DNA of 64,000 nucleotides from assembly GCA_018822805.1 (NCBI GenBank), contig JAHJJU010000014.1:1-64000 (forward strand). Reading direction: 5' to 3'. Numbering within the stretch: the first letter of the stretch is position 1; every line of letters starts with the position of its first letter. The DNA is from a bacterium (lineage in GTDB: Bacteria; Campylobacterota; Campylobacteria; Campylobacterales; Sulfurovaceae). Of the stretch, positions 8,906-18,090 are shown piece after piece. The notes beneath the pieces were generated by a model that saw nothing but the letters and a program-made list of their open reading frames with translations, made no database searches and was not told the DNA's origin. Both the position numbers and the translations under genes were made by a program.

Positions 8906-9222
8906 AAAACTTAAACAGATTTGACATCGTTCTCGTTAAGCTCAACCCAACAGTAGGCTCAGAGATACAAAAAACAAGACCATGTATTATCATCTCTCCG
9001 AATGAAATGAGCCGTCTTAAAACAGTCATAGTTGCTCCCATGACCTCTAAAGGCTTTGAGTTTATCTTTAGACCTATCATAAACTTTGAAAATAAAAAAG
9101 GCTTAGTACTCCTAGACCAAATAAGAGCTGTTGATAAAACACGTATTATTAAAAAAATAGGTACAGTAGACAACAGTACAAGCGAAGAGATTCTAATCAC
9201 CCTACAAGAGATGTTTAAATGA
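8893..9222 (+). CDS. mazF: mRNA interferase toxin, MazF/PemK type
   Basis: 109 residues (107 if ATG 8899 is used, which has better spacing from GAGG). Family features: RFDIVLVKLNPTVGSEIQKTRPCIIIS, where the basic RP and the strand before it form the RNA site, then VAPMTS and LDQIRAVDKTRI with the conserved Asp-Gln-Arg. These toxins cut single-stranded mRNA at short motifs and stop growth until neutralised. The module separates the two halves of an older operon (see 8542-8580). Confidence 0.9.
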   Translation: MGMVKNLNRFDIVLVKLNPTVGSEIQKTRPCIIISPNEMSRLKTVIVAPMTSKGFEFIFRPIINFENKKGLVLLDQIRAVDKTRIIKKIGTVDNSTSEEILITLQEMFK

Positions 9223-9270
9223 AAATAGATACGTTTATAGACACACTTTATATTGTAAGTTGTTTAAAGT

Positions 9271-9639
9271 ATGAAGATTAGAGTCTACTACGAAGATACA
9301 GATGCAGGAGGTATTGTCTACCATACCAACTACATCAAATACTGTGAACGTGCACGATCTGAGCTTTTTTTTCAGCAGGATTTAGAACCTAACGATGGGG
9401 AACTTAGTGGTTTTGTGGTCAAACACATTGATGCAAACTTTATAGGACGAGCCGTACTCGGTGACATGTTACAGGTCACTACAGAGCTATTTCAAAGGAA
9501 AAAAGCCTCACTTATTTTAAAACAATCTATTTTTAAAGATAAAGAACAAATCTTTGAAATGAAAATAACCCTTGTCTTTGTACGGCTAGGAAAACCCTCT
9601 AAAATTCCTGAGAAAATGTATGAAATTTTAGGCTCTTAA
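9271..9639 (+). CDS. ybgC: acyl-CoA thioesterase, YbgC family
   Basis: 122-residue hotdog-fold enzyme that hydrolyses acyl-CoA thioesters; in other bacteria it is linked to the Tol-Pal envelope complex. YYEDTDAGGIVYHTNY (6-21) is the family signature with catalytic Asp11 (Asp18 in E. coli YbgC). No Shine-Dalgarno is visible before ATG 9271, which fits the idea that the gene has lost its original context: a copy of its first nine codons remains at 8542 at the end of the ClpP-like gene. The stop overlaps the convergent TPR gene by 4 bp. Confidence 0.92.
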   Translation: MKIRVYYEDTDAGGIVYHTNYIKYCERARSELFFQQDLEPNDGELSGFVVKHIDANFIGRAVLGDMLQVTTELFQRKKASLILKQSIFKDKEQIFEMKITLVFVRLGKPSKIPEKMYEILGS

Positions 9640-12392
9640 AGAGAGCCACATACTTTTTCAAGAGCTTTCAACTCTTTCTCATTTAAGTAAATATAGCCAA
9701 ATGCGTAACTTTGAGTAATATCATTACACTCCAACACATATGTTTCATCATCCAACGTATTGGCTTTAATCATATAAGCTAAACTCTTTTTATAGTCACT
9801 CATTCCTAAATAGGCATATGAAATCATTCTTAATAAATAGACATCATACTCTTTTTCATGTTCACCATACAGCATGGTTTTTAACTTTTCGATACCTTCA
9901 ACAATCTTATCTTTCTCATTACGTTTTTGGTATAATCCATGTAAATTATCAAAATGGTTTTCAAAATTATTAAAATAATCTCCATAGTTATTACTCTGAA
10001 TTAACAAAGCTTCTATGGTTGAAAATGCCTTCTCTTTATAAATAAGAACCTTTTCATCATCCTCAAATAAATCATAAATTTCAGATAAAGCTTCATAATC
10101 TTTTGCCAATTTATCCTTATCATTTGGAAACTCAGCTATTGTAAAATCTATCAACTCTTGTATCGTTGCGATACTTTGCTCTTTTTCTTTATGTTCAGCA
10201 TAATATTTTGAGAGTCTCATAGAGGATGCTCTTAAATTATAAAAATATTGTGTGCTGTTATTGTCAAGCATGTCTTCTTTAAAAATTTTAATCGATGCTC
10301 TATAATTCTTAACTATTTCAATAGATTGGTTATTCTCTTTATTATAAATTTCTGCTAAGGCATCATAACTGCTTGATAACAGTATTTTTCTATCTGCATA
10401 CTTCTCTTTTTGTATTTCAATTAACTCTTTTGTTAAACGAATTGCTTCTTTATAATCGCTATAGTTCTCACTGTACAGCTCTAAGAGTGCAGTCATACTG
10501 TCGCTAACCAACGCTTTGTTCTCGGAACTATCCTCTTTTTTTAATGCTTTTTCTGCAAGTTCAAATGCTTTTTTATAATGTTCCATCGCCAATTTTTCAG
10601 CGTTTCTATACTTTAAAAATCTGGCTACATTTTCATGACTTTGAGATAATATAACAAAGTTTTTAGTATAATGTTTCTCTTGAAACTGCATATATTCATC
10701 AATAATCCTATGAACCTCTTTTGGAATTTCCGTTACATTATCATCTTCATTAGTATAGGTATCACGTAATAAAACACCATAATAGTTATTTAGAAAATCA
10801 GCATAATTCTCTTTAATCGAATCATCCTCTTCATTTTCTATAACTTTTTTCATATGCCATACAGATTTTTTTGCATTTTTATTTGTATTGTTGCAATCAT
10901 TAACATCAAAATATGTGTCATACATAACACTATAAGTTTTTGCAAGAATCAAATGGTTAACCTTGTCTTGCATAAAAGTATTCTCTTGAAACTCTCTAAA
11001 TTTTTCCATATATCCAACCATCAATTCATTGGATTTTGTATGGTTATAATCATTACTTCTTAAAACATAAGACTCTAAATTATTATAATACTCAAAAAGC
11101 ATTCCCACTGCATCTTCTTGTGCTGATGGTTCATATTCACGTTCAACCAGCTCTTCCATATCATGAATTGCCATCAAATGCGTTTTTAGGGCTGCCGTAT
11201 TGTTACGATCACTTAAATAGACTGCCAAATTATAATGTGCCGTTGCCAAAGGTTTATAATCCCCCTCATAATGCTCTTCAAGAAAGCTTACATACTGCTT
11301 ACGTATGAACAATGCCATTTTTGTATCTTTCATCTCCAAATAACCATCAGATAAAGCAGCATAATACCACTCTAAAGTATCTAATCCGGTGTTTAAACTA
11401 TAGAGATCCGAACTTTTCAAATAAGCATGTTGTAACTCTATACTTTTGTTATACCTCTCAAAAGCTTTCTTCGGCTTTTTTAATGCAATGTAAACATCAC
11501 CTATATCTTTATAGGTCAAAGCCAAAGAGGCATTGTTGTCAGAATCTGATTTCTCTTTGTACGCCAACATTTTATTATAGTAAACCAACGCTTGATCATG
11601 TTTTGATATATCGCTATAAAGTCTAGCAATATGCGAAAGCACACTTTTATATTCATACTCTTTCTCATTATCTTTAACATAAATGGCTTCTAGTTTTTTA
11701 TAATGTTCAATAGCCTTTTCCTCTTGACCATCATCTTTATAAAGGTAGGCTAAGCTCTCTACACGTTCCCAGTATTTAAGAACCTCCTTATCTTTATAAT
11801 CAAAACTGTATTCTAATGTCTGTTTTAAATATTTAATAGCATCTTTTTGATTGCCCTCTTCTTCTGCCGTTTCATAATTGTTATAGGCTGTTACTATCTT
11901 TCCTATGGGTGCATAAACCTCATTCCAAAGGGCCAATCCTTTAGCTAAGTTCTCTTTGTCACCAGCATAAAGGCGAGGTAAAATTTTGTAATCTTCTTGC
12001 ATAGAATCATCTGATAACTCATAATTTTCCCCCTCATACCAAATGTAATCTTCATAAATTTTTCGTGCTTTGTCAAACTCACCTTTTAAAACATAAGTAT
12101 GCCCAATGTTCATGTAAAAATCATCATCTATCTTGGCTTCTACTTCATTTAAATTTTTGTCTAAATCTCCTCCAAGTAAATAAAACCAAGCAGCAGAACC
12201 ATAATATCCCTCTTCCATATAATTATCTGCTGTCTGAATACAACGTTTTTTTATAAGCTCTAAATCCGGTTTCTCTTTACGTACTTCACTACTACAAGCA
12301 TCTTCTCGCCTTTCATCTAACCAACTTCCCCCAACAAACCAAAATAGAACTCCCCAAATTAAAAATCCTATAATTATTTTAAAGTATGTCAT
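9636..12392 (-). CDS. large TPR-repeat protein, membrane anchored
   Basis: 918 residues. One N-terminal membrane segment (about 4-22, FKIIIGFLIWGVLFWFVGG) should tether it to the inner membrane with the rest on the outer face. Nearly all the remainder is helical and built of tetratricopeptide units: e.g. GHTYVLKGEFDKARKIYEDY, DIGDVYIALKKPKKAFERYN, and SYAYLGMSDYKKSLAYM near the end. TPR arrays are protein-binding scaffolds; no catalytic domain is seen and I cannot name a partner. The two cysteines after the anchor (C33, C51) may form a disulfide. Lys/Glu-rich and fast evolving in look. It faces the CRISPR locus with about 130 bp of non-coding AT-rich DNA between. Confidence 0.8.
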   Translation of the reverse strand: MTYFKIIIGFLIWGVLFWFVGGSWLDERREDACSSEVRKEKPDLELIKKRCIQTADNYMEEGYYGSAAWFYLLGGDLDKNLNEVEAKIDDDFYMNIGHTYVLKGEFDKARKIYEDYIWYEGENYELSDDSMQEDYKILPRLYAGDKENLAKGLALWNEVYAPIGKIVTAYNNYETAEEEGNQKDAIKYLKQTLEYSFDYKDKEVLKYWERVESLAYLYKDDGQEEKAIEHYKKLEAIYVKDNEKEYEYKSVLSHIARLYSDISKHDQALVYYNKMLAYKEKSDSDNNASLALTYKDIGDVYIALKKPKKAFERYNKSIELQHAYLKSSDLYSLNTGLDTLEWYYAALSDGYLEMKDTKMALFIRKQYVSFLEEHYEGDYKPLATAHYNLAVYLSDRNNTAALKTHLMAIHDMEELVEREYEPSAQEDAVGMLFEYYNNLESYVLRSNDYNHTKSNELMVGYMEKFREFQENTFMQDKVNHLILAKTYSVMYDTYFDVNDCNNTNKNAKKSVWHMKKVIENEEDDSIKENYADFLNNYYGVLLRDTYTNEDDNVTEIPKEVHRIIDEYMQFQEKHYTKNFVILSQSHENVARFLKYRNAEKLAMEHYKKAFELAEKALKKEDSSENKALVSDSMTALLELYSENYSDYKEAIRLTKELIEIQKEKYADRKILLSSSYDALAEIYNKENNQSIEIVKNYRASIKIFKEDMLDNNSTQYFYNLRASSMRLSKYYAEHKEKEQSIATIQELIDFTIAEFPNDKDKLAKDYEALSEIYDLFEDDEKVLIYKEKAFSTIEALLIQSNNYGDYFNNFENHFDNLHGLYQKRNEKDKIVEGIEKLKTMLYGEHEKEYDVYLLRMISYAYLGMSDYKKSLAYMIKANTLDDETYVLECNDITQSYAFGYIYLNEKELKALEKVCGSL

Positions 12393-12521
12393 TCCTAATA
12401 CGCTCCCTTTACATGTGCATAAACCATTTTACCGTTAAATGCATTAATAAGGTATCAAATTATTAAATAGTATTTAAAATAAAAAAACTAAACTCTATAA
12501 AGAGGATTATAAGATATTGAT

Positions 12522-12635
12522 TTAACTTTCCACCTCACTCAATGCCCATCCATTCTTTTTCAGTGTAATTGCACTATTGTTCTCATCCCCCTCAAAAATA
12601 GTCCGTAGATATTCCCCTTGATAAATTTCTGTCAT
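12522..12635 (-). pseudogene. 37-codon reading frame beside the CRISPR array, probable gene remnant
   Basis: ATG 12635 opens a 37-residue frame ending in TAA 12522 (it ends KKNGWALSEVES). It has no good ribosome site, and the frame stays open upstream through the degenerate first repeat of the array. Amino-acid composition is protein-like. I do not recognise it; it may be the 3' end of a gene cut by the array, or chance. Confidence 0.3.
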
Positions 12636-12643
12636 CGCTATAT

Positions 12644-13537
12644 TATAATGCACCCTATCCCACACAAATACGCTATAATGTATGTGTTTAACTTCTCTAT
12701 GACAACAACGTTATAGCACCCTATCCCACACAAATACGCTATAATTAATAGTTTAAGGCATAGCAACTTAACTAGGTTATAGCACCCTATCCCACACAAA
12801 TACGCTATAATTCATCTCTAATAGTTCGACAAGTAGCAAGTGTTATAGCACCCTATCCCACACAAATACGCTATAATCTAAAAGAGGTAACTAGTGATAT
12901 TACATGTGTTATAGCACCCTATCCCACACAAATACGCTATAATTGCAGGGGCAACCATACTTGCACTACACCAGTTATAGCACCCTATCCCACACAAATA
13001 CGCTATAATTTGAATGACACGATGTACCCACACTTGGAAGTTATAGCACCCTATCCCACACAAATACGCTATAATTGCGTTGGTGGATACGACAAGAACG
13101 TATCAGTTATAGCACCCTATCCCACACAAATACGCTATAATTGGAGAGATATACAAAAACTTGAAAGCCATGTTATAGCACCCTATCCCACACAAATACG
13201 CTATAATCTTAATCGCCTAGCTATTCCAATGGTTTCCGTTATAGCACCCTATCCCACACAAATACGCTATAATTGTCTGTCCAAATAAGAAAAGAATATC
13301 TTAGTTATAGCACCCTATCCCACACAAATACGCTATAATTAAAGGTATTTGAATTAGTGTAACATGCTTGTTATAGCACCCTATCCCACACAAATACGCT
13401 ATAATGGTGGGAATTTCAACACATCAAGACACGCAGTTATAGCACCCTATCCCACACAAATACGCTATAATTTGTTTAATATAGACTGTCATCGGTTCAG
13501 AGTTATAGCACCCTATCCCACACAAATACGCTATAAT
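12644..13537 (+). CRISPR. type II-C CRISPR array, 14 repeats and 13 spacers
   Basis: Repeats of 36 bp begin every 66 bp from 12644 to 13502; every spacer is exactly 30 bp. The repeat opens GTTATAGCACCC and ends ACGCTATAAT. The first repeat (12644) is altered in its first six bases, the other 13 are identical, so the left end is the old end and the cas2-proximal right end is the likely place of insertion. The repeat's TATAAT end resembles the -10 box found inside II-C repeats of Neisseria and Campylobacter, where each repeat starts its own crRNA. That, and the tracrRNA anti-repeat on the plus strand at 17972-18008, argue for crRNAs transcribed rightward, against the cas operon. Confidence 0.97.
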
Positions 13538-13651
13538 TATGGGGCTTTACAGCCCCTATCTTTAGGTTTTTAAAGAGGTTTTTTCAGAAAAAAAATGAAA
13601 ATTTTTCTAAAAAAATGTCAAAGTTTCCTCATTTTTTACTTCAAAAATACC
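13538..13651. other. array-cas2 spacer: leader and hairpin
   Basis: 114 bp, very AT-rich, between the last repeat and cas2. A perfect hairpin GGGGCT-ttac-AGCCCC (13541-13556) follows the last repeat directly and is trailed by T-rich DNA; it could end rightward crRNA transcripts. The remainder fits the position of an integration leader. Confidence 0.5.
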
Positions 13652-13984
13652 TTAAAAAAGTAAAAGTTGTTGCATTCCTACATTTTTTTCTTCTATTGTC
13701 TCTTCACCTATAAGAATCTGCATTCTTTCATACTGTTTATCTGTAACTTGCATGGCCCTTATATGCCCTTTTGGTGGAAGATGTTTCATGACAATATCTA
13801 AATATTTACTGACAATATCTTGACCTTTACATACCCGAATGTAAACAGAAAACTGTAACATTGTAAAACCATTTTTTATAAGCATGTTTCTAAACTTAGC
13901 TGCATCTGAACGTTGCTTCTTTGTTCCTGTTGGTAAATCAAAAAATACAAAAAGTCTCATAAATCTGCTCTCATAACTATTCAT
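13652..13984 (-). CDS. cas2: CRISPR-associated endonuclease Cas2
   Basis: 110 residues, ferredoxin-like fold. FVFFDLPT places the conserved aspartate (Asp16) at the end of the first strand, and the spacing to the second strand (MLQFSVYIRV) is that of the family. With Cas1 it forms the integrase that inserts new spacers; Cas2 is the structural bridge. Its start overlaps the end of cas1 by 8 bp. Confidence 0.95.
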   Translation of the reverse strand: MNSYESRFMRLFVFFDLPTGTKKQRSDAAKFRNMLIKNGFTMLQFSVYIRVCKGQDIVSKYLDIVMKHLPPKGHIRAMQVTDKQYERMQILIGEETIEEKNVGMQQLLLF

Positions 13985-14885
13985 CCTTATTATCCAAATA
14001 GGGTAATTTTAATAACGTAAAATCTTTTTCTATGGTTGCATTCATAAGTGATGTTACACAAACTTCTACACTATTTAAAAGTGTCGTTGATTCATTATTA
14101 ATCATGGTCTTCATAGTAAATAGTTGATAAAGTTCAATTTTATGTTCAGGTAAAAATCGTGTTTCAGGTAGTTCAATAAACTCTTCAAAATGCTCAGCAA
14201 CGACTACATCTATAAAAGCTCGGTAGGGTTCTATTAAATCATTAGAAAGATTAAAAGCATTGAGTGTACTATGGTGGAAAAGACCAAATGCTGGTAAAAA
14301 GCCGTGACTGGCTAAACTACGAGATATAGCACCTCTTATGAGAGCATAACCATAATTTAAGGCAGAGTTTCTCCAATCATCTTCATTTCGTCTATTAAAC
14401 TTACCAAATAATGCTGAAAAGTAAATACGAGCAGCTGTACTTTCTATTTTGGTACTGTCTCCAGACTTTACATTTTGAGAATACTTTTTAAGCTGTTTTA
14501 CCTTCTCTTTCTTCATATAGGCTAATGTTTGCGATTGATTCAGTACTTTTGCTGAAACTATCTGTTGCCATATTCTTTTTTTAAAAGGTTCACTCCAAGC
14601 CACTTGTTTGTGTGATACCTGTGCATAACGACTATGCTGATGAAAAGGAATAAAAACACCATTTGGGGCATGTGTCTTGTCACAAGTAAAGAGTACTATG
14701 TTCGATTCTGTAATACGAGATAAAAGAGCAGAAGTGATGGTTACTTGATGGATTTCTAAGATAATAACCGATATATCATCTATAGGAACTTTTATAACCT
14801 CTCCATCTTTGGGAGCATATTTTAACTGATCGTTCTCTATAGAAATTTTTGATGGCTTGGTTATAACTACAGTTCTCCATCCCAT
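13977..14885 (-). CDS. cas1: CRISPR-associated integrase Cas1
   Basis: 302 residues, type II form (opens MGWRTVVIT). Metal ligands of the integrase site are visible as Glu148 (KIESTAAR), His205 (FHHSTLNAF) and the acidic pair Asp216/Glu219 (NDLIEPYR). Joins pre-spacers to the leader-repeat junction. Lies between cas9 (9-bp gap) and cas2 (overlap); no cas4 or csn2 is present, as expected of subtype II-C. Confidence 0.96.
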   Translation of the reverse strand: MGWRTVVITKPSKISIENDQLKYAPKDGEVIKVPIDDISVIILEIHQVTITSALLSRITESNIVLFTCDKTHAPNGVFIPFHQHSRYAQVSHKQVAWSEPFKKRIWQQIVSAKVLNQSQTLAYMKKEKVKQLKKYSQNVKSGDSTKIESTAARIYFSALFGKFNRRNEDDWRNSALNYGYALIRGAISRSLASHGFLPAFGLFHHSTLNAFNLSNDLIEPYRAFIDVVVAEHFEEFIELPETRFLPEHKIELYQLFTMKTMINNESTTLLNSVEVCVTSLMNATIEKDFTLLKLPYLDNKDE

Positions 14886-14894
14886 AACTATCCT

Positions 14895-17800
14895 TTACGT
14901 TTTAGTCATTATTCGTTGCTCTTGCTTAACCTCATGTCTATTACCCAATGCATCGACTTGATATTTTTTTACATACTCAACATTTTGAATACCTAAACCA
15001 ATTTCACAACTGCTACTTGAATTTCGTTTAAAAAAGTTATGCTCAGCATTATCATGACTTTTTAATATTAGCTTAGCAGTACCACTATCTGCTGCTACAA
15101 AATATCCAAGAACATTTTTTGCTTCTTTTGTAGCAGTTTTTTTAGTTTTAACTTCAAGAAGTTCATCTTTAAAGAGTGAAAATCTAAACTCATAATCTTC
15201 TGTCATTTCCAACCACTCTTTAACTCTTCCATCTTTGTTTTTTCCAGCAACTATTGCTTTATTTGGTAAAACTTTTTTTACAAAATCAGATACATAGAGA
15301 GGAACAACATAATACTTTTTATTTTTTTTATGTTGAAAAATGTCTACTCTTGGCATGGATTCATTTTTAGCAAGACTTTTTCCATTGTTAAGTTTAACAG
15401 TTTTTAATTTTCCACTGTCTGTTAAGATTGAAGGTTTATCAGATTTTTTATTAGCCATAAATGTTTTAGCACTATATATCGTATCTTCATGAGCAGAACC
15501 TGTTATTTTACGCCGTGGAGCATTAGAAACAAAAATCTCATCTATACTCTTTTGCACCTCATCTCTAAAATTCTCTAAAGGAGGAGTGAAACGAAAATTT
15601 TTAGCTTTTTTTTCACTTTTTATGTATTTAAACCCATCTATTCTTCCAGAGAGTGTTGACATGCGTTGCACTTCACTATCGGTTGAAAATGCAATTAAAA
15701 TAGCATCAACAGCATGGTGTAGATGGGTATCTCGACTTTTTGTACCTACACCCCAATTATGTCGTAGCATATTTGTCAATGTACCATTTATGGTCAAAAC
15801 TCTCTTTTTACTTTTTGAGGTAAGTTCTAAATTTTGTTCTATAAAGTTTTTAATAAACTTTGCCATATATGCTGTATCGTTTATATTTCGCTCTCTAAAT
15901 TCTTTAGCTGAATTTTCATCAAAATTCTTTTTTAGTAAGCGTGTTCGTTTCGCCTTACTAATGCCTTTTAACATATCTTTAACAAAAACTTCATAACTGT
16001 ACCAATTACGTTCTAGCGTAGAAAAATACTCATATGGTGTCTGATTTTTCTTATCTTGATTCTCTTTAGCCAAACATAAAACTTTGTTATGTAGCCCATC
16101 TTCTAAACTTCGACTATAGGGTAATATATGGTCTACCTCAGCATATTTAACATCTGCTATAAGCTTTTCTGGTTTTATGTACCCCTCATTTCCCTTATAT
16201 CCACTATAAGCACAATAGCCACCTTGCTCTTTCCATAGTCTAAACTTTAAAAGTTCATTTCCTTTTGGTTCTCTATCAAAGTTCTCTATAAATTCAGCGA
16301 CTACTTCTTGTTTAAATTTTTGATATTTGTCTTGACCATTTTTAATCTTTTTTCTATCTTGATGACTTCTTTTTATTTCACGTGTTAATTCAACATGAAC
16401 TTTATCAAACTGCCCATACTCACGAATAAGAGCATTAACAACCTTACGAGCCTGAGCTATGGCACGTTTAACTACTGGATTGGTTAACTCATTTTGTTCC
16501 TCTTTATTTAAAGCTCTTAAAAATTTCTCTTGTTTGCCATTTTGTACTTTATATCCTACCAAAGCTACAGCTTCATCATAACGTTTTGACTCTCGCATAT
16601 GTGGGATAATTTTCTTCAATGATGTTAAACTTAAATAGATAAATTGGTCAAAACTAATATTTGATATCAATGCGTCTTTTAATTTTATAACCTCATCATT
16701 GTTCAACATAGAAAAATTTAATTTATTTAATGCATCTTTTATTTTTTCGTCACTTTTATGATGAGTAAAAATAGTTGCAATATCATCAAGCAGTTTTGTA
16801 TCTTGCGATAAGTTATGCCAATGAGTTTTAGAAAGTGTTTTAGTAACCAACAGTCTTAATTTATGAAAACCTATAAAAGCACTTTTAAATTTTGTAGGTT
16901 TATTTTTTAAAACTTCACCAGTCTCTTTATTAATAGCATAATCATCTACATTTTTAAAAAAGCTTGTAGATTCTAAACCTATAGTCTCTTTTATTTTAAT
17001 ATAGGTTGGCTCTAAACTCTGTTTACACAAAAGTATTATCTTTTCAAGTTCATCTTTATTTAAACCTCGCTCACTTCCATCTTCTAAAACTATTTTGGTA
17101 TTGATGAGTTTTGTAAGGCTTACAAACTCTTCTGCACTATAAGTTCTTTTTGCTGCTCGTAATTCATTTTTTTCAAATGTACATCTTCCTACCATCTGTG
17201 TTACAGATGCAAAATCTCTCTGATAAAAAGCAATATCTATAAAAGCATTTTTAAATACATCGTTAATCCATTCATTTTTAAAGTCTCTTTGTTTATCAAA
17301 TATTATATGAACTTCATCTAAAAGCATCTCTCTTGATACACTATGCAAATAAGCATCTTTTTTATTTCGTCGTATTTCTGTTGATTTTGTAGATTGAAAA
17401 ATAGCTTGACCGATGGTTTCATAATCTTTTAGCAGTTCTCTATTCTTCTCAATAGCACTTAAAACTTTTTTACCTTCACTGTTTCCTAATTCATCTACTT
17501 TACGATTGGATTTATAGCCTCTTCTTTTTGCAATATGGGTTAATACTCTTGCTAATTCAGATGCATTCAACTTTTCTTTAAGAGCTTTATCACGTAGTTC
17601 CCATACATCAATCCGTCCTTTTTTACTGTAAATAGTAATATCTTCAATCTCATTTACATACAAATTTTCTTTTGTTAATAAAAGATATTTTGAGAAAAGT
17701 CGTTTCACTCCTCTCATTCTTTGTCTTTTTCTTTTATTCATTCTTCGTGCACCTCTAGCTAAACGTCTTGGTTCAGCCAAAGACTTTCCATCTTTAGGAT

Positions 17801-17933
17801 GCTCTGCTTGAGTAAATATTCGTACACCACTTTTTATAATTTTATTATTTTCTATGCCATCTTTATCATAATTTATTACAGCCCAACCAACAGAACTTAT
17901 TCCTATATCTAATCCCAATATTTTTTCAATCAT
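14895..17933 (-). CDS. cas9: CRISPR-associated endonuclease Cas9, subtype II-C
   Basis: RNA-guided DNA endonuclease, 1012 residues, the compact size of II-C proteins. RuvC-I is LGLDIGISSVGWAV with Asp9; the arginine-rich bridge helix follows at about 56-80 (RRLARGARRMNKRKRQRMR); RuvC-II is VHVELTRE with Glu515; the HNH site is DHILPYS with His602; RuvC-III is HHAVDA with His740 and Asp743. All nuclease residues are intact, so both strands should be cut. The PAM-interacting domain is in the last 200 residues and its specificity cannot be read by eye. AAGGGA precedes the start. It heads cas9-cas1-cas2, with the tracrRNA gene transcribed away from it. Confidence 0.98.
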   Translation of the reverse strand: MIEKILGLDIGISSVGWAVINYDKDGIENNKIIKSGVRIFTQAEHPKDGKSLAEPRRLARGARRMNKRKRQRMRGVKRLFSKYLLLTKENLYVNEIEDITIYSKKGRIDVWELRDKALKEKLNASELARVLTHIAKRRGYKSNRKVDELGNSEGKKVLSAIEKNRELLKDYETIGQAIFQSTKSTEIRRNKKDAYLHSVSREMLLDEVHIIFDKQRDFKNEWINDVFKNAFIDIAFYQRDFASVTQMVGRCTFEKNELRAAKRTYSAEEFVSLTKLINTKIVLEDGSERGLNKDELEKIILLCKQSLEPTYIKIKETIGLESTSFFKNVDDYAINKETGEVLKNKPTKFKSAFIGFHKLRLLVTKTLSKTHWHNLSQDTKLLDDIATIFTHHKSDEKIKDALNKLNFSMLNNDEVIKLKDALISNISFDQFIYLSLTSLKKIIPHMRESKRYDEAVALVGYKVQNGKQEKFLRALNKEEQNELTNPVVKRAIAQARKVVNALIREYGQFDKVHVELTREIKRSHQDRKKIKNGQDKYQKFKQEVVAEFIENFDREPKGNELLKFRLWKEQGGYCAYSGYKGNEGYIKPEKLIADVKYAEVDHILPYSRSLEDGLHNKVLCLAKENQDKKNQTPYEYFSTLERNWYSYEVFVKDMLKGISKAKRTRLLKKNFDENSAKEFRERNINDTAYMAKFIKNFIEQNLELTSKSKKRVLTINGTLTNMLRHNWGVGTKSRDTHLHHAVDAILIAFSTDSEVQRMSTLSGRIDGFKYIKSEKKAKNFRFTPPLENFRDEVQKSIDEIFVSNAPRRKITGSAHEDTIYSAKTFMANKKSDKPSILTDSGKLKTVKLNNGKSLAKNESMPRVDIFQHKKNKKYYVVPLYVSDFVKKVLPNKAIVAGKNKDGRVKEWLEMTEDYEFRFSLFKDELLEVKTKKTATKEAKNVLGYFVAADSGTAKLILKSHDNAEHNFFKRNSSSSCEIGLGIQNVEYVKKYQVDALGNRHEVKQEQRIMTKT

Positions 17934-17969
17934 TTAATTCCCTTTTAAAGATTTTTGTATTATCATCTC

Positions 17970-18090
17970 CCATAGCTTATTTGTGTGGGATCACGAAAGT
18001 GCTATAATAATCGTTTTTGAAGTTTTTCGAGCAAGGTTCTGTCATTCAGTTGTCATCCTCAATAAAACTTCACCTTCTTTAAATCAATCT
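17970..18090 (+). ncRNA. tracrRNA (ends approximate)
   Basis: The anti-repeat is in two blocks: 17972-17991 pairs with the 3' two-thirds of the repeat, and GTGCTATAAT (17999-18008) pairs with its 5' end through one G-U; a 7-nt insert (17992-17998, cacgaaa) forms a bulge. TATTAT at 17958-17963 could be the -10 box, giving a start near 17970. The tail has no obvious standard tracr hairpins with a T-run; instead TGAAGTTTT (18018-18026) pairs perfectly with AAAACTTCA (18064-18072), enclosing 37 nt. The 3' end is a guess. Direction follows from the anti-repeat if crRNAs are read rightward. Confidence 0.8.

Noticed and set aside
13010-13573. Plus- and minus-strand reading frames over the II-C array
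   Set aside because: They are translations of the 36-bp repeat (recurring IAPYPTQIRYN or AYLCGIGCYN) with spacer-derived residues between; no start or ribosome site.
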